From assembly GCA_949502025.1 (NCBI GenBank), contig CATBCG010000007.1:1-40143 (forward strand): a DNA stretch of 40,143 nucleotides, in the 5' to 3' direction. Under the pieces are notes generated by a model. The model was not told where the DNA came from and made no database searches. It was given only the letters and a program-made list of their open reading frames with translations. The position numbers were made by a program, and so were the translations under genes. How positions within the stretch are numbered: the first letter of the stretch is position 1; every line of letters begins with the position of its first letter. The stretch comes from MGBC131033 sp910585655 (GTDB lineage Bacteria > Bacillota > Clostridia > Lachnospirales > Lachnospiraceae). Positions 16,846-25,151 of this stretch are shown here, piece by piece.

Positions 16846-16888
16846 CAGATTTGGATTAAGAAGCAATTTGGAAAGAGGCGGGAATGGA

Positions 16889-18493
16889 ATGAGGAGAAAG
16901 GTAAACATTTTAATCGCGGTGGTAGTTTTCATAACGGCGGGGGTTATCGGTGTGTTGCAATATCAAAAGGAGACTGGCTGGAGGAGGCTTGGCAGGCAGG
17001 AAGAAACCTGGAATACACGAGAGAGTATGGATACCTCCAAGGCGCGTTTGCGGCGTTATGAGAAGCTGAAAAAGGACTATTTTCCGGAAGACAGACCAAG
17101 AGGAGTCGCTGTCTGGGAGGAAACGGTTCCTGCCTGTACGCTGGAGGAAATGTATAATAGTGATCTTTGTGCGGTAGTGACTGTGACGGCAGGGTATGAG
17201 GAAAACAAAAATTATCTGGAAGCAGAGGTTGAGAACTATTTATATGATCATACCGGACGCTATGCGGATCATCTGCTGATAAAGGAAGCGGTTCCCCGTG
17301 CCTGGGTTTTTTATGGGCGGATTCCGGCAAATCCGGGACAGCGGATGGTAGTGTTTTTGGATGTAGACGAGTATGGAATTTGTGTCGGCAAGTTGATTTG
17401 GAATTATTTTGTGACGGAGGACGGTTATGTTGTACCGATGACAGAGGATTACGACGATGGCAGAGAAGAGGATTATGACTATGTAGGGATGTGGGACTAT
17501 GGCGGATATTCGTTAGAGGATTATCTGGCAGTTTTAGAAACTGGTTATAACCGTCAGGAAAGCAGAAGACGGAAAGAACAGGCGATATATGATTATTTAG
17601 GTCAGTCTTTGGAGCTTTCTGTGATACAGGAAATCAATGGACCACAGCTAGTCAGCTCCTGGGAAATCATATCCGAAGAAAAAAGGAAGGGAACAGAGCG
17701 TTACCGGCTGATTGCTCTGGCAGAGGAGGTTTGGATCCAGGAGATATTGCAGCAGGCAGTCGGGAGCGGGACATTGACGCTAAAACGAGAGGGAAATGAC
17801 TATATGGTTCTTTCGGATACCATCGTCTGGGACAGCCTTTCGGAGGATATCAGCGGCTATCAAAAGGAGCAAATAGAACGCCTGGAAAAGCTGGCTTGGG
17901 AGAATTATGAGAGATGGAAGGAGCAGCAAAGAGAGCAGACACGTTATGAACGGATTTGCGGCATCAAGGAGGTAAAACCGGTCGGAATCTCTTCCTGGAC
18001 AGAGCCGCGTCCGCTCAAACCGGCTGACCATGAAGGGATGATGGAGAGCGAGCAGGTAAAGCTGACGTTGGAGTATCCGGAGTATCCTTTGGGGACAGGA
18101 AGAATATACGGGTTCCTAGAAAATACGAGTGAGGCTATCATTTATTATGACAGCCCACAAGTAGAGATATGGAAGGATAATGCCTGGTATCGTGTTCCTT
18201 ATCAGCGGGAAATCGGACAGCTCTTAGTACAGCCTGCGTTGCCGGCAAAGACAGAGATCGGATTTGGGGAAAACCTGCGGAACTGGGATTATGATTTTCC
18301 CCAAGGCAAATATCGGATTGTTTTATACTATGATAGAAAGGATGGTCGTCCTGCCTATGAGAAAACCTATGACCATATGGTTTGCGCGGAGTTTGAACTT
18401 CGCGCCGATGTAGCACTTCCGAAATTTGGCAGGATTAACGAGCAGAGCCGGAAGGAAAAGCAGGCAGTTAAGAGAAGCAGAACGCGAGAATAG
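16889..18493 (+). CDS. Membrane-anchored protein with C-terminal Ig-like module
   Basis: 534 residues from ATG 16889; a TTG seven codons upstream is possible but its ribosome site is poorer. One transmembrane or signal-anchor helix lies at about 5-22 (ILIAVVVFITAGVIGVLQY). Residues 60-200 are acidic and aromatic (DGREEDYDYVGMWDYGGYS). Residues 330-370 are a charged helix. The last 135 residues repeat the Ig-like module of the preceding lipoprotein (VEIWKDNAWYRVPYQ, WDYDFPQGKYRIVLYY, DHMVCAEFEL). The pair probably arose by shuffling or duplication of this module. Expected outside the cell; function unknown. It is 43 bases after the lipoprotein stop and ends before a strong terminator. Confidence 0.8.
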   Translation: MRRKVNILIAVVVFITAGVIGVLQYQKETGWRRLGRQEETWNTRESMDTSKARLRRYEKLKKDYFPEDRPRGVAVWEETVPACTLEEMYNSDLCAVVTVTAGYEENKNYLEAEVENYLYDHTGRYADHLLIKEAVPRAWVFYGRIPANPGQRMVVFLDVDEYGICVGKLIWNYFVTEDGYVVPMTEDYDDGREEDYDYVGMWDYGGYSLEDYLAVLETGYNRQESRRRKEQAIYDYLGQSLELSVIQEINGPQLVSSWEIISEEKRKGTERYRLIALAEEVWIQEILQQAVGSGTLTLKREGNDYMVLSDTIVWDSLSEDISGYQKEQIERLEKLAWENYERWKEQQREQTRYERICGIKEVKPVGISSWTEPRPLKPADHEGMMESEQVKLTLEYPEYPLGTGRIYGFLENTSEAIIYYDSPQVEIWKDNAWYRVPYQREIGQLLVQPALPAKTEIGFGENLRNWDYDFPQGKYRIVLYYDRKDGRPAYEKTYDHMVCAEFELRADVALPKFGRINEQSRKEKQAVKRSRTRE

Positions 18494-18497
18494 AACG

Positions 18498-18550
18498 ACA
18501 AAAGAAACCAGACACATTGCTATAAAGCGCAGGTGTCTGGTTTCTTTTGT
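18498..18550 (+). terminator. Strong rho-independent terminator
   Basis: ACAAAAGAAACCAGACAC (18498-18515) pairs with GTGTCTGGTTTCTTTTGT (18533-18550), an 18-base perfect stem with a 17-base loop. The A-rich start and T-rich end would work in both directions. The extragenic repeat begins at its final base. Confidence 0.85.
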
Positions 18551-18687
18551 ATGATTAGGAAAGTTCTCTGAACTTCCCTATCATACTAAAAGCCCTCCGG
18601 GCGGGATGCGCACTTCGCGCCTAAGGAAAATGTCTGCTGACGCAACCGCGCTCCGGCGCGAGAATTCCACTTTGTGGAATTCTTTTT
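18550..18687. repeat. Full-length extragenic repeat (copy 2)
   Basis: About 138 bases nearly identical to 38451-38585. The order is a 15-base imperfect inverted repeat (left arm near 18550-18565, right arm AACTTCCCTATCATA at 18571-18585), a GC-rich centre with CCCTCCGGGCGGG, GCGCACTTCGCGCC and GCGCTCCGGCGC, and a terminal perfect hairpin GAATTCCAC-TTT-GTGGAATTC (18662-18682) followed by five T. No open frame of interest lies inside. Between a plus-strand gene and the minus-strand gene at 18691, so it sits at a convergent junction. Confidence 0.85.
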
Positions 18688-18690
18688 CAG

Positions 18691-18891
18691 TTAAATATCT
18701 AGCTTAGGCGGTACATCTATTTCATCCGAGACATATTTTCCGTTTTTCTTTCGCTGCTTAACACATTCCGTCAGCAAATATTCAATCTGCCCATTGACAG
18801 AGCGGAAATCATCCTCTGCCCAGGCTGCAATGGCTTCGTAGAGTTTAGCAGAGAGCCTAAGAGGAATCTGCTTTTTGGTAGAATCCGCCAT
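18691..18891 (-). CDS. Small ribbon-helix-helix (Arc-like) DNA-binding protein
   Basis: 66 residues. KQIPLRLSAKLYEAIAAWAEDD matches a strand-helix, followed by VNGQIEYLLTECVKQR as the second helix, the Arc/MetJ ribbon-helix-helix pattern with the strand residues IPLRL expected to contact DNA as a dimer. It follows the SPFH gene on the same strand with 3 bases between stop and ATG, so they form one transcript. From memory this pairing with an SPFH protein is common in Clostridia. It may control its own operon, for example through the palindrome at 19869-19901, or serve the SPFH protein in another way. Confidence 0.85.
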   Translation of the reverse strand: MADSTKKQIPLRLSAKLYEAIAAWAEDDFRSVNGQIEYLLTECVKQRKKNGKYVSDEIDVPPKLDI

Positions 18892-18894
18892 AGA

Positions 18895-19824
18895 CTAATA
18901 CAGGCTGCCGGAGTTGACGACCGGCTGCGCGTCATGGTTGCCGCAGAGGACGACTAACAGGTTGGATACCATTGCAGCTTTTCGTTCTTCATCCAACTTG
19001 ACGATATCGTTCTCATTCAATCGTTCCAAAGCCATTTCTACCATACCGACTGCGCCATCGACGATCATCTTCCTTGCGTCAATGATAGCGGAAGCTTGCT
19101 GCCGCTGGAGCATAACAGCGGCGATTTCGGTCGCATAAGCCAGATACGTGATACGCGCTTCGATAATCTCAATTCCGGCTACTTCGACCCTTGCTTGGAT
19201 TTCATCCCGAATTCGGGCGGCGACAAGTTCGCTGGAACCGCGCAGACTGCCTTCGTCTGCTACGCCGTCTCCCGTAGTATCGACGTTCGGCGAGACATCA
19301 TAAGGATACAGACGGACAATGTTTCGTAAGGCGCTGTCGCATTGGAGCGATAAAAATTCTTTGTAATTGTCTACGTTAAAGACAGCCTTGGCGGTATCGA
19401 CAATTCGCCAGGTGACGGCGATACCGATTTCTACCGGGTTGCCCAGACAATCGTTAATTTTCTGACGGCTATTGTTTAACGTCATGATTTTTAAGGAAAT
19501 TTTTTTGTTCATGGCATCCGTCATAGCGCCTGCCGACGTATTGCTGCCAAGCGCGGCTCCCGCCAGAGCGGCAATCCCGCTGGTGGTCTGAACGTCTCCG
19601 CTTTGGTTAAGCTTCGTTTTAGCAGCCGGGTTAAAAGCAGAACAAAACGGAATCCAGGCTAACAAGATTACGATAATGCTGATAATCAGCAAGGTAGGAT
19701 TTCCGGTCTTTTCCGTCAGGAAGGCTCCGTAGACGACGCCGGCGATAGCAGCGACATAAAGCAGAAGAATCGAAAGTAATACGAGCATTCCGTTCTTTTT
19801 ACTGGTTAAAATTTTTTCTTCCAT
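18895..19824 (-). CDS. SPFH/Band-7 domain membrane protein, apparently with internal deletion
   Basis: 309 residues from the ATG ending at 19824, which has GGAGG 8 bases upstream; an in-frame ATG five codons earlier is embedded in that ribosome site. Two hydrophobic helices occur at about 12-35 and 43-62. The SPFH core follows (KISLKIMTLNNSRQKINDC, VEIGIAVTWRIVDTAKAVFN, IVRLYPYDVSPN, GIEIIEARITYLAYA), then VMLQRQQASAIIDARK and a C-terminal helical region. SPFH proteins oligomerise into membrane microdomain rings. Compared with homologues I remember, about 36 residues containing the 'ALVLTLFGKY...GFYWVNP' stretch are missing: WIPF runs directly into CSAFNPAAKTKLNQ. The deletion is in frame, so an altered protein could still be made. 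Confidence 0.85.
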   Translation of the reverse strand: MEEKILTSKKNGMLVLLSILLLYVAAIAGVVYGAFLTEKTGNPTLLIISIIVILLAWIPFCSAFNPAAKTKLNQSGDVQTTSGIAALAGAALGSNTSAGAMTDAMNKKISLKIMTLNNSRQKINDCLGNPVEIGIAVTWRIVDTAKAVFNVDNYKEFLSLQCDSALRNIVRLYPYDVSPNVDTTGDGVADEGSLRGSSELVAARIRDEIQARVEVAGIEIIEARITYLAYATEIAAVMLQRQQASAIIDARKMIVDGAVGMVEMALERLNENDIVKLDEERKAAMVSNLLVVLCGNHDAQPVVNSGSLY

Positions 19825-19868
19825 AAAAGGTTCCTCCATTTCTGTAAGTAGGCTGGTTTTTTAAACCA

Positions 19869-19901
19869 ATCAATATGATATCATTATAATATCATATTGA
19901 T
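19869..19901. promoter_or_regulatory. Perfect palindrome between divergent SPFH and PadR genes
   Basis: ATCAATATGATAT (19869-19881) and ATATCATATTGAT (19889-19901) are 13-base perfect inverted repeats with a 7-base AT-rich centre. The palindrome lies 45 bases upstream of the SPFH start and 25 bases upstream of the PadR -35. It is a good operator candidate for either the PadR protein or the ribbon-helix-helix protein. Confidence 0.6.
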
Positions 19902-19925
19902 GTAAATAATGCAAGAATTTTTTGC

Positions 19926-19954
19926 TTGACTTTTTATAAGCTTGATTTTACAAT
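19926..19954 (+). promoter_or_regulatory. Promoter of the PadR operon
   Basis: TTGACT at 19926-19931, a 17-base spacer and TACAAT at 19949-19954 give a predicted start near 19961. This rules out the earlier in-frame start for the PadR protein. Confidence 0.6.
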
Positions 19955-20021
19955 GTACTTAGTAATAGAAAGTATAAATTTAAGAACGCCGAAAATTCAG
20001 AAAGGTTGGATGGAAAATCGT

Positions 20022-20459
20022 ATGAACGATAAATATGAGCGTCAAATGAAAAAGGGCGTTTTAGATATGTTGGTTTTAAAGCTTTTAGAATCAGAATCCA
20101 AGCATGGCTATCGAATTATTCAGGAGATGAAGGAAAAAAGTGAGGGAATCTTTTCTCTAAAAGACGGGACGCTTTATCCGGTGTTATACCGTTTAGAAGA
20201 CGATGGTCTGGTGAGAAGCCATTGGAGTGAAGGAGAGGAAGGGGACGCGCGTTTGGAGCATTCGCAGGAGTTGGCGCAAAAGCCTTTATGGAAGAATTCA
20301 CAGAAGCATTTACGGAAAGATTCGCAAAAAGCTTCGAGAAAGGTTCCGCGGAAATATTATGAGATTACCGAGGCGGGAAGAAAAGCTCTTGGTGAAATCC
20401 AGACGGTTTGGGAACGGATTTCCGGCGGAATCGAGCGGATTATGGAGGATAGCTCATAG
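20022..20459 (+). CDS. PadR-family transcriptional regulator with repeat-expanded wing
   Basis: 145 residues from ATG 20022 (GGATGG 8 bases upstream); ATG 20010 is an alternative. The winged helix is typical of PadR: MKKGVLDMLVLKLLESESKHGYRII, then EKSEGIFSLKDGTLYPVLYRLEDDGLVRSHW, then KYYEITEAGRKALGEIQTVW. In usual family members the strand ending in SHW is followed after a few residues by KYY. Here about 30 residues are inserted, built of eight-residue units such as NSQKHLRK and DSQKASRK. They lie in the DNA-contacting wing and are strongly basic. PadR proteins generally repress their own operon, and the next two genes are the classic partners. Confidence 0.88.
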   Translation: MNDKYERQMKKGVLDMLVLKLLESESKHGYRIIQEMKEKSEGIFSLKDGTLYPVLYRLEDDGLVRSHWSEGEEGDARLEHSQELAQKPLWKNSQKHLRKDSQKASRKVPRKYYEITEAGRKALGEIQTVWERISGGIERIMEDSS

Positions 20460-20549
20460 AATGCTCAAACAATAGAATCCTAAAACAATAGCATGATACG
20501 TGACACAGTAAAACCACCATGCAGCTATAAGAACAAACAGGAGGGAAAA

Positions 20550-21197
20550 ATGAACGAGAAACAATATGTTGACGCGGTAATGGGAAAGATTACCTGCAGC
20601 AGACGGCGGAAACAGGAATTTCAAAAGCAGCTTTTAGCGGATATCCGGCTTAGACTGGAAGAAGGCGAGGAACTGAAGGAGATTTTTTCCCAGATGGGAA
20701 CGGCGAAAGAGGTAGCCGCTGCATTTCAGGAAACCGTCCCGCCGGAGGAACAGAAGCGGTGTGTCAGAACACGAATCACAACAATAACCGTTTGTGTGGT
20801 AGCAGGGCTTTTGTTTCTTGTAGCCGCCGTATATTGGATGCTGCCTAAAATGCAGCCGATTGAAGAAAGTCGCTATTTTGACAAGGAAGAAGTAGAGGCT
20901 ATGATGAAGACTACCATAGAGCAGTTTGATGATGAAGATTGGCAGACGCTCCAGGAACAGGCAATTCCGGAAATGCAGAAATTTTTGACGAAGGAAGGGA
21001 TTGCGGAGATAAAAGGAACCATAACAGAAGAATGGGGAGAGAGGAAGGAGTTTGGCGCGGTTTATTTAACAGAACTGGTACAGGAGAATATAAGCTATGT
21101 AGTGGGGGAGATAACCGTGACATATGAAAAGGTCAGCGTTATCTATCGACTGACCTACGATCGGGAGATGAAATTGGCTGGTTTCTATGTTCGATAA
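20550..21197 (+). CDS. DUF1700/HAAS-type membrane protein with extracytoplasmic domain
   Basis: 215 residues from ATG 20550 with GGAGGG upstream. Residues 1-65 match the HAAS/DUF1700-like cytoplasmic helical domain found next to PadR regulators (RRKQEFQKQLLADIRLRLEEG, EIFSQMGTAKEVAAAF). One transmembrane helix lies at about 80-98 (TTITVCVVAGLLFLVAAVYWML). Residues 110-215 form a small alpha/beta domain with FDDEDWQTLQEQAIPEM and KEFGAVYLTELVQENISYVVG, resembling DUF3887-type domains. These proteins are thought to act as membrane sensors or partners that modulate the linked PadR regulator. Ninety bases after the PadR stop. Confidence 0.8.
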   Translation: MNEKQYVDAVMGKITCSRRRKQEFQKQLLADIRLRLEEGEELKEIFSQMGTAKEVAAAFQETVPPEEQKRCVRTRITTITVCVVAGLLFLVAAVYWMLPKMQPIEESRYFDKEEVEAMMKTTIEQFDDEDWQTLQEQAIPEMQKFLTKEGIAEIKGTITEEWGERKEFGAVYLTELVQENISYVVGEITVTYEKVSVIYRLTYDREMKLAGFYVR

Positions 21198-21217
21198 GAG
21201 AAAGGGAGGATGTCAAA

Positions 21218-21604
21218 ATGGGTTTTTGGATTTTTATGCTGTTGATGAATGTACTGCTGCCGCTATGTATGATCGGTTTTGGAAAGCTGTTTTTGATTTC
21301 TTCACCAGGGGAAATCAATGAGTATTGGGGATACCGTACTGCCAGGTCGAAAAAGAATCAGGAAACTTGGGAATTTGCCCAACGCTATTTTGGACAGGTA
21401 TGGTGGAGGGCAGGCTGGATTATGCTGCCGCTGTCCGTTCTGCTTATGCTTCCAACGCTTGGAAAAAGCGTTTCGGTAGTCGGAATCTGGGGAGGGATAG
21501 AAGCCTTGCTTGGATGCGGGGCAATGGTGCTGACCATATTGCCGGTAGAACGAGCGTTAAAGAGAAATTTTACAAAAGAGGGAAAAAGGAAAGAAGTCGT
21601 ATAA
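21218..21604 (+). CDS. SdpI/YhfL-family membrane protein
   Basis: 128 residues with three hydrophobic helices at about 4-26, 64-84 and 88-108. The motif GYRTARSKKNQETWEFAQRY is the SdpI-family signature loop. Bacillus SdpI protects against the SdpC killing factor and sequesters its repressor; whether this protein does either is not known. It is the third gene of the PadR operon and a terminator follows at once, so a PadR-sensor-SdpI cassette for membrane stress or peptide immunity is a reasonable guess. Confidence 0.83.
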   Translation: MGFWIFMLLMNVLLPLCMIGFGKLFLISSPGEINEYWGYRTARSKKNQETWEFAQRYFGQVWWRAGWIMLPLSVLLMLPTLGKSVSVVGIWGGIEALLGCGAMVLTILPVERALKRNFTKEGKRKEVV

Positions 21605-21624
21605 AAATAGAGAAACAGACTAAA

Positions 21625-21654
21625 ACATCAGGAGAAAAATTCCTGGTGTTTTTT
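21625..21654 (+). terminator. Rho-independent terminator after the PadR operon
   Basis: ACATCAGGA (21625-21633) pairs with TCCTGGTGT (21641-21649) with one G-T pair and a GAAAAAT loop, running into a T tract. Confidence 0.7.
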
Positions 21655-21789
21655 ATATTATCGGAGGAACGTTTCATGCCAACTCCAAACCTTACAAAAA
21701 TAAAAAAATATATGTGTTCTGCAATTTTTTTTCGGGCAGAATTGCATTATACTAAAAGTGGGAAACCAGGAGGCAGGAGGGATGCCCGG

Positions 21790-23514
21790 ATGAAAAAAAA
21801 GAAAAGATTAAAAAAAAGAAAAGATTCGATTTCCTTTTTATTTGCCAAATATCAGACTGTAATGTTTCTCATTTTGCTGTTGCTTTTTTTTGCCAACAGT
21901 ATTTCTCTTTATTTGGCAGAACGGCAGAACATGGTCGCGGAACGTTCTTATCAGCTAAAAGCGGCGGCAGAAAAGGTCAATACACGGATAGAGAATTTTG
22001 AGACAAGCATGATGGAGATATTAGCGGCTATCCGTAATGATTATAAGGGCTTATGGCTAGACGGGAAAGGAGAGCAATATTTTGATAAACAAAAGTTAAA
22101 TCAGTTGATTCAAAATAAACAGATGCTTTCGGATGGGTTGGGCTTTTTCTATGTGCTTCGTACAGGGGACTTTACGTTGTTTCAGGGACGGGATGACGCA
22201 GGGATTTATGAACGCTTGTCTTTAAAAGATTTTATTGAGGAACACGCGGCGGACATTGTTACGACGACCAGGGAAAATAGCTGGAAATTTTATCCGGTAG
22301 AGGGCAACACCTATTTGTTTTATTGTTATTATTATACGTTGGCAGATCTGTATATAGGCGTGGCGGTCAGACCGGAGACGATGTTTGAAGATTTGATTTT
22401 GCTGGCGGAAGCCTACGAAGGTTCCTTTGAGGTGATAAACGACGAAGCGGAGTGGTATCTGTATCGGCAAGACCGGGAAATGACCTGGCTTGGCAGTGTG
22501 ACGTTAGGGGAAATCCGTTTAAAAGGAACGATGTGTCTTTCCGCCTGTTTTTCGGTGGAAATTTTAGAGCTGTTGCGAAACAATTTGATTTTAAGTATGC
22601 TGGCATGGCTGCTGCTTTGTCTCTTTGGTATGGGTTATATGAACGACCTGCTGAAGAAAAAGCTTATCCGTCCGATCCAGGAAATGGCGGTTTCCGTAGA
22701 ACATATCGAGGATATCACGGAAAAAACCAGGATTTTAGAACAGGCGGAAATCTATGAAATTCATGAGTTGGAAAAAACGATCAATACGTTGTTGCAGGAG
22801 GTGGTTTACAACCGGGTAAATATTTATCAAAAGGAATTACAGGAAAAGAAGCAGGAGTTAGCCTTATTACATGCGCAGATCCGACCGCATTTTTTTCTCA
22901 ACGCTATTACGACTGTCAGCGTAATGACCTATCAGGACCGGAACGACGATATCCGCCGGTATTTGATGAAGCTTTCGGATTTTTTACGTTATACGATAAA
23001 CAGTTCGGAAAAGCTGGTGACATTGGAGGTGGAGCTGGAACATGTGAAAAACTACTCTGAAATGCAGGAGTATCGTTTTCCGGGAAAGGCGATGCTGTTT
23101 GAAGAGCATACGTCGGAGATAGAGGAAATAAAGGTTCCACGTTTTTTGCTGTTGACAGTGGTGGAAAATTCTTACAAATATGCGCTGGGAACCAGTGAAG
23201 TGATGCAGATTCTGATGCAATGTAAAAGGCTGTATGAGGAGGGCTTTGAGGGAGTGCAGATAGTGATAGAAGACAATGGACCAGGCTTTCGGGAAGACCA
23301 GCTTGCTTATTACAATCAGCCGGAAGTACCGCAAAAGCCAGAGGAGCAGCATATTGGGCTACTCAACATCAAGCAGACGTTAGCGCTGCAGTTTGGGCAG
23401 AACGACCTGCTGCGCGTAAGCAATGCAATTCCAAACGGAGCAAGAATTGAAATTCGGATACCAGAGAAGACAGATAAGGGTGAGAAAAATGAAAGTTCTG
23501 ATTGTAGACGATGA
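21790..23514 (+). CDS. YesM-type sensor histidine kinase
   Basis: 574 residues from ATG 21790, with AGGAGG 9 bases upstream; the open frame extends upstream across the SdpI gene but that part is not coding. Layout: basic KKKKRLKKRK, transmembrane helix at about 20-38, an extracytoplasmic sensor at about 40-260, a second helix at about 263-285, a HAMP linker, a coiled coil (ELQEKKQELALLHAQI), the His_kinase domain with RPHFFLNAI (His367), and an HATPase domain with ENSYKYALG and IEDNGPGF. This family senses sugars or oligosaccharides, often through the binding protein of a linked ABC importer, and phosphorylates a YesN-type regulator. It overlaps the regulator gene by 26 bases. A -10-like TATACT at 21748-21753 precedes it with no clear -35. 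Confidence 0.93.
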   Translation: MKKKKRLKKRKDSISFLFAKYQTVMFLILLLLFFANSISLYLAERQNMVAERSYQLKAAAEKVNTRIENFETSMMEILAAIRNDYKGLWLDGKGEQYFDKQKLNQLIQNKQMLSDGLGFFYVLRTGDFTLFQGRDDAGIYERLSLKDFIEEHAADIVTTTRENSWKFYPVEGNTYLFYCYYYTLADLYIGVAVRPETMFEDLILLAEAYEGSFEVINDEAEWYLYRQDREMTWLGSVTLGEIRLKGTMCLSACFSVEILELLRNNLILSMLAWLLLCLFGMGYMNDLLKKKLIRPIQEMAVSVEHIEDITEKTRILEQAEIYEIHELEKTINTLLQEVVYNRVNIYQKELQEKKQELALLHAQIRPHFFLNAITTVSVMTYQDRNDDIRRYLMKLSDFLRYTINSSEKLVTLEVELEHVKNYSEMQEYRFPGKAMLFEEHTSEIEEIKVPRFLLLTVVENSYKYALGTSEVMQILMQCKRLYEEGFEGVQIVIEDNGPGFREDQLAYYNQPEVPQKPEEQHIGLLNIKQTLALQFGQNDLLRVSNAIPNGARIEIRIPEKTDKGEKNESSDCRR

Positions 23515-25093
23515 TCGAAACATTGTGGAAAGTATTCAAAGTATAGTTCCGTGGGAGGAGCTGGGAATTGAGGAGGTGTATGAGGCGGATCAGGGACAGA
23601 GGGCGTTGGAGCTGATCTATGAAAAGAAACCGGATATGGTATTGTCGGATGTGGAGATGCCCGTGATGGATGGTCTGGAACTGGCGGAAAAAATAGCGTC
23701 GGATCCCAGGTTGGAAGCAGAGGTTATGTTTCTTACCTGTCATGCAGATTTTCATTATGCGCAAAAGGCGATTCAATACGGGGTACGGGAATATTTATTA
23801 AAGCCCTTTTTACCGGAAGAATTAGTCGCTTTGTTTTCCAAAGCGGTTATCCGCTGTCTGGAAAAAGGAAAGCAACAGCCGCAGAACCAAAACGGGGAAA
23901 CGGCAGGCAGCGGGAACCAGGATTATGTCTGGCGAAGCTTTATTCAAGATATTTTGGATCGTACGATTGAAAGCAATGCGGAAGAAATTAGAAGGGTGGC
24001 GAAAAAGCGGAATATTACGTTTCATACCGAGGCGAAGACGAGACTGCTGGCGGTGGGGATTCATTTTAAAACGGCAGGAAAGCGATTTCGGCAGACAGAT
24101 CTAAAATTTATTCTGCGCAACATTATTTTAGAAATTTTCTATGGTCTGGAACGGGAAAAAAGCGAGCTTTTAATCGAATATACGTTGCCGGATTATTATA
24201 TGGTGTATATGGTAATTCCAGAGACCGAATACGAACGCGCAGTATTTGAGGACAAGCTAAAACGCCTCAACGACGTTTTAAAGCAATATTTAGAGCTGTA
24301 TGCTACCTGTCTTGTTTCAGAGCCGGTTGGGTTTGAGGAGTATGCGGATAAAAAGGAGCAGATGGATCAGTTTTTATCACATAACGTATCGTTTTCTTCT
24401 AGTATGATATGGCTTGAGGAGCTGGAACGGGAGCCGATTTTAGAAAGCCATAAGCTAAGTCAGCAGGAGATTATCCGTTGTTTGCAGGAACGAAAAAAGA
24501 AAGAATTATTTTTGTATTTGCAAAGCTTTCTTAGACAAAAGGGAGAAGGACTTGACGCTAAGGAAATGAAGCTGATCCATCATGATTTGATGCAGGTGTT
24601 TTATGGTTATTTATATGAGAACCAAATCAGTACACATGGCTTGCTGGAGGATGAGATTAGTCGTAAGGTGCATGAAGCGGCGGAATACAGTTCGATCCAT
24701 ATGATAAAGTACGCCGGTTATATGTATGATTATGTGATCCGGCAGATGGAAGAGGTACGAGAGTCGGAGACAGTGACGGAAAGAGCCAGAAAATATATTG
24801 CCGTTCATTATCGTGAAAACATCGGCAGGAACGAGGTGGCAGAGGAGGTCGGGCTGGCGCCGAATTATCTGGGGATGCTGTTTCGGAAAGAAACCGGGCA
24901 GACCATTCGGGAATATATCAATTTCTGTCGGGTGGAGGAGGCGAAACGACTGATGGAGAGGACGAATCATAACATCACGGAAATGGCGCTACAGGTCGGA
25001 TTTGACAATATTACTTATTTTTCTACTATTTTTAAAAAATATACCGGGCTGACTCCGGTAAAATACCGAAAAAATCTGCAAAAAAAATTCTGA
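23489..25093 (+). CDS. YesN-type response regulator with AraC DNA-binding domain
   Basis: 534 residues from ATG 23489. The receiver domain opens MKVLIVDDDRN, with phospho-acceptor Asp54 in VLSDVEMPVMDG and the conserved KPF lysine in YLLKPFLPEEL. A helical middle region of about 270 residues follows. The C-terminal AraC domain lies at about 430-534 (YRENIGRNEVAEEVGLAPNYLGMLFRKETG, MALQVGFDNITYFSTIFKKYTGLTPVKYR). It should activate the transporter and enzyme genes that follow once phosphorylated by the overlapping kinase. The start lies inside the end of the kinase gene, so the pair is translationally coupled. Confidence 0.93.
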   Translation: MKVLIVDDDRNIVESIQSIVPWEELGIEEVYEADQGQRALELIYEKKPDMVLSDVEMPVMDGLELAEKIASDPRLEAEVMFLTCHADFHYAQKAIQYGVREYLLKPFLPEELVALFSKAVIRCLEKGKQQPQNQNGETAGSGNQDYVWRSFIQDILDRTIESNAEEIRRVAKKRNITFHTEAKTRLLAVGIHFKTAGKRFRQTDLKFILRNIILEIFYGLEREKSELLIEYTLPDYYMVYMVIPETEYERAVFEDKLKRLNDVLKQYLELYATCLVSEPVGFEEYADKKEQMDQFLSHNVSFSSSMIWLEELEREPILESHKLSQQEIIRCLQERKKKELFLYLQSFLRQKGEGLDAKEMKLIHHDLMQVFYGYLYENQISTHGLLEDEISRKVHEAAEYSSIHMIKYAGYMYDYVIRQMEEVRESETVTERARKYIAVHYRENIGRNEVAEEVGLAPNYLGMLFRKETGQTIREYINFCRVEEAKRLMERTNHNITEMALQVGFDNITYFSTIFKKYTGLTPVKYRKNLQKKF

Positions 25094-25151
25094 TAGTACA
25101 AAAGTGAAGAAAAAGAAGGTTTTTTTAATACTTTTATCAGAAGATAGCAGA

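Noticed and set aside
18550..18687. CRISPR array or riboswitch
   Set aside because: Units are single, without spacers, and lie after gene ends rather than before a coding start.
21325..21789. Upstream extension of the histidine kinase frame
   Set aside because: It overlaps the SdpI gene, crosses its terminator and lacks a ribosome site; the ATG at 21790 has AGGAGG at ideal distance.
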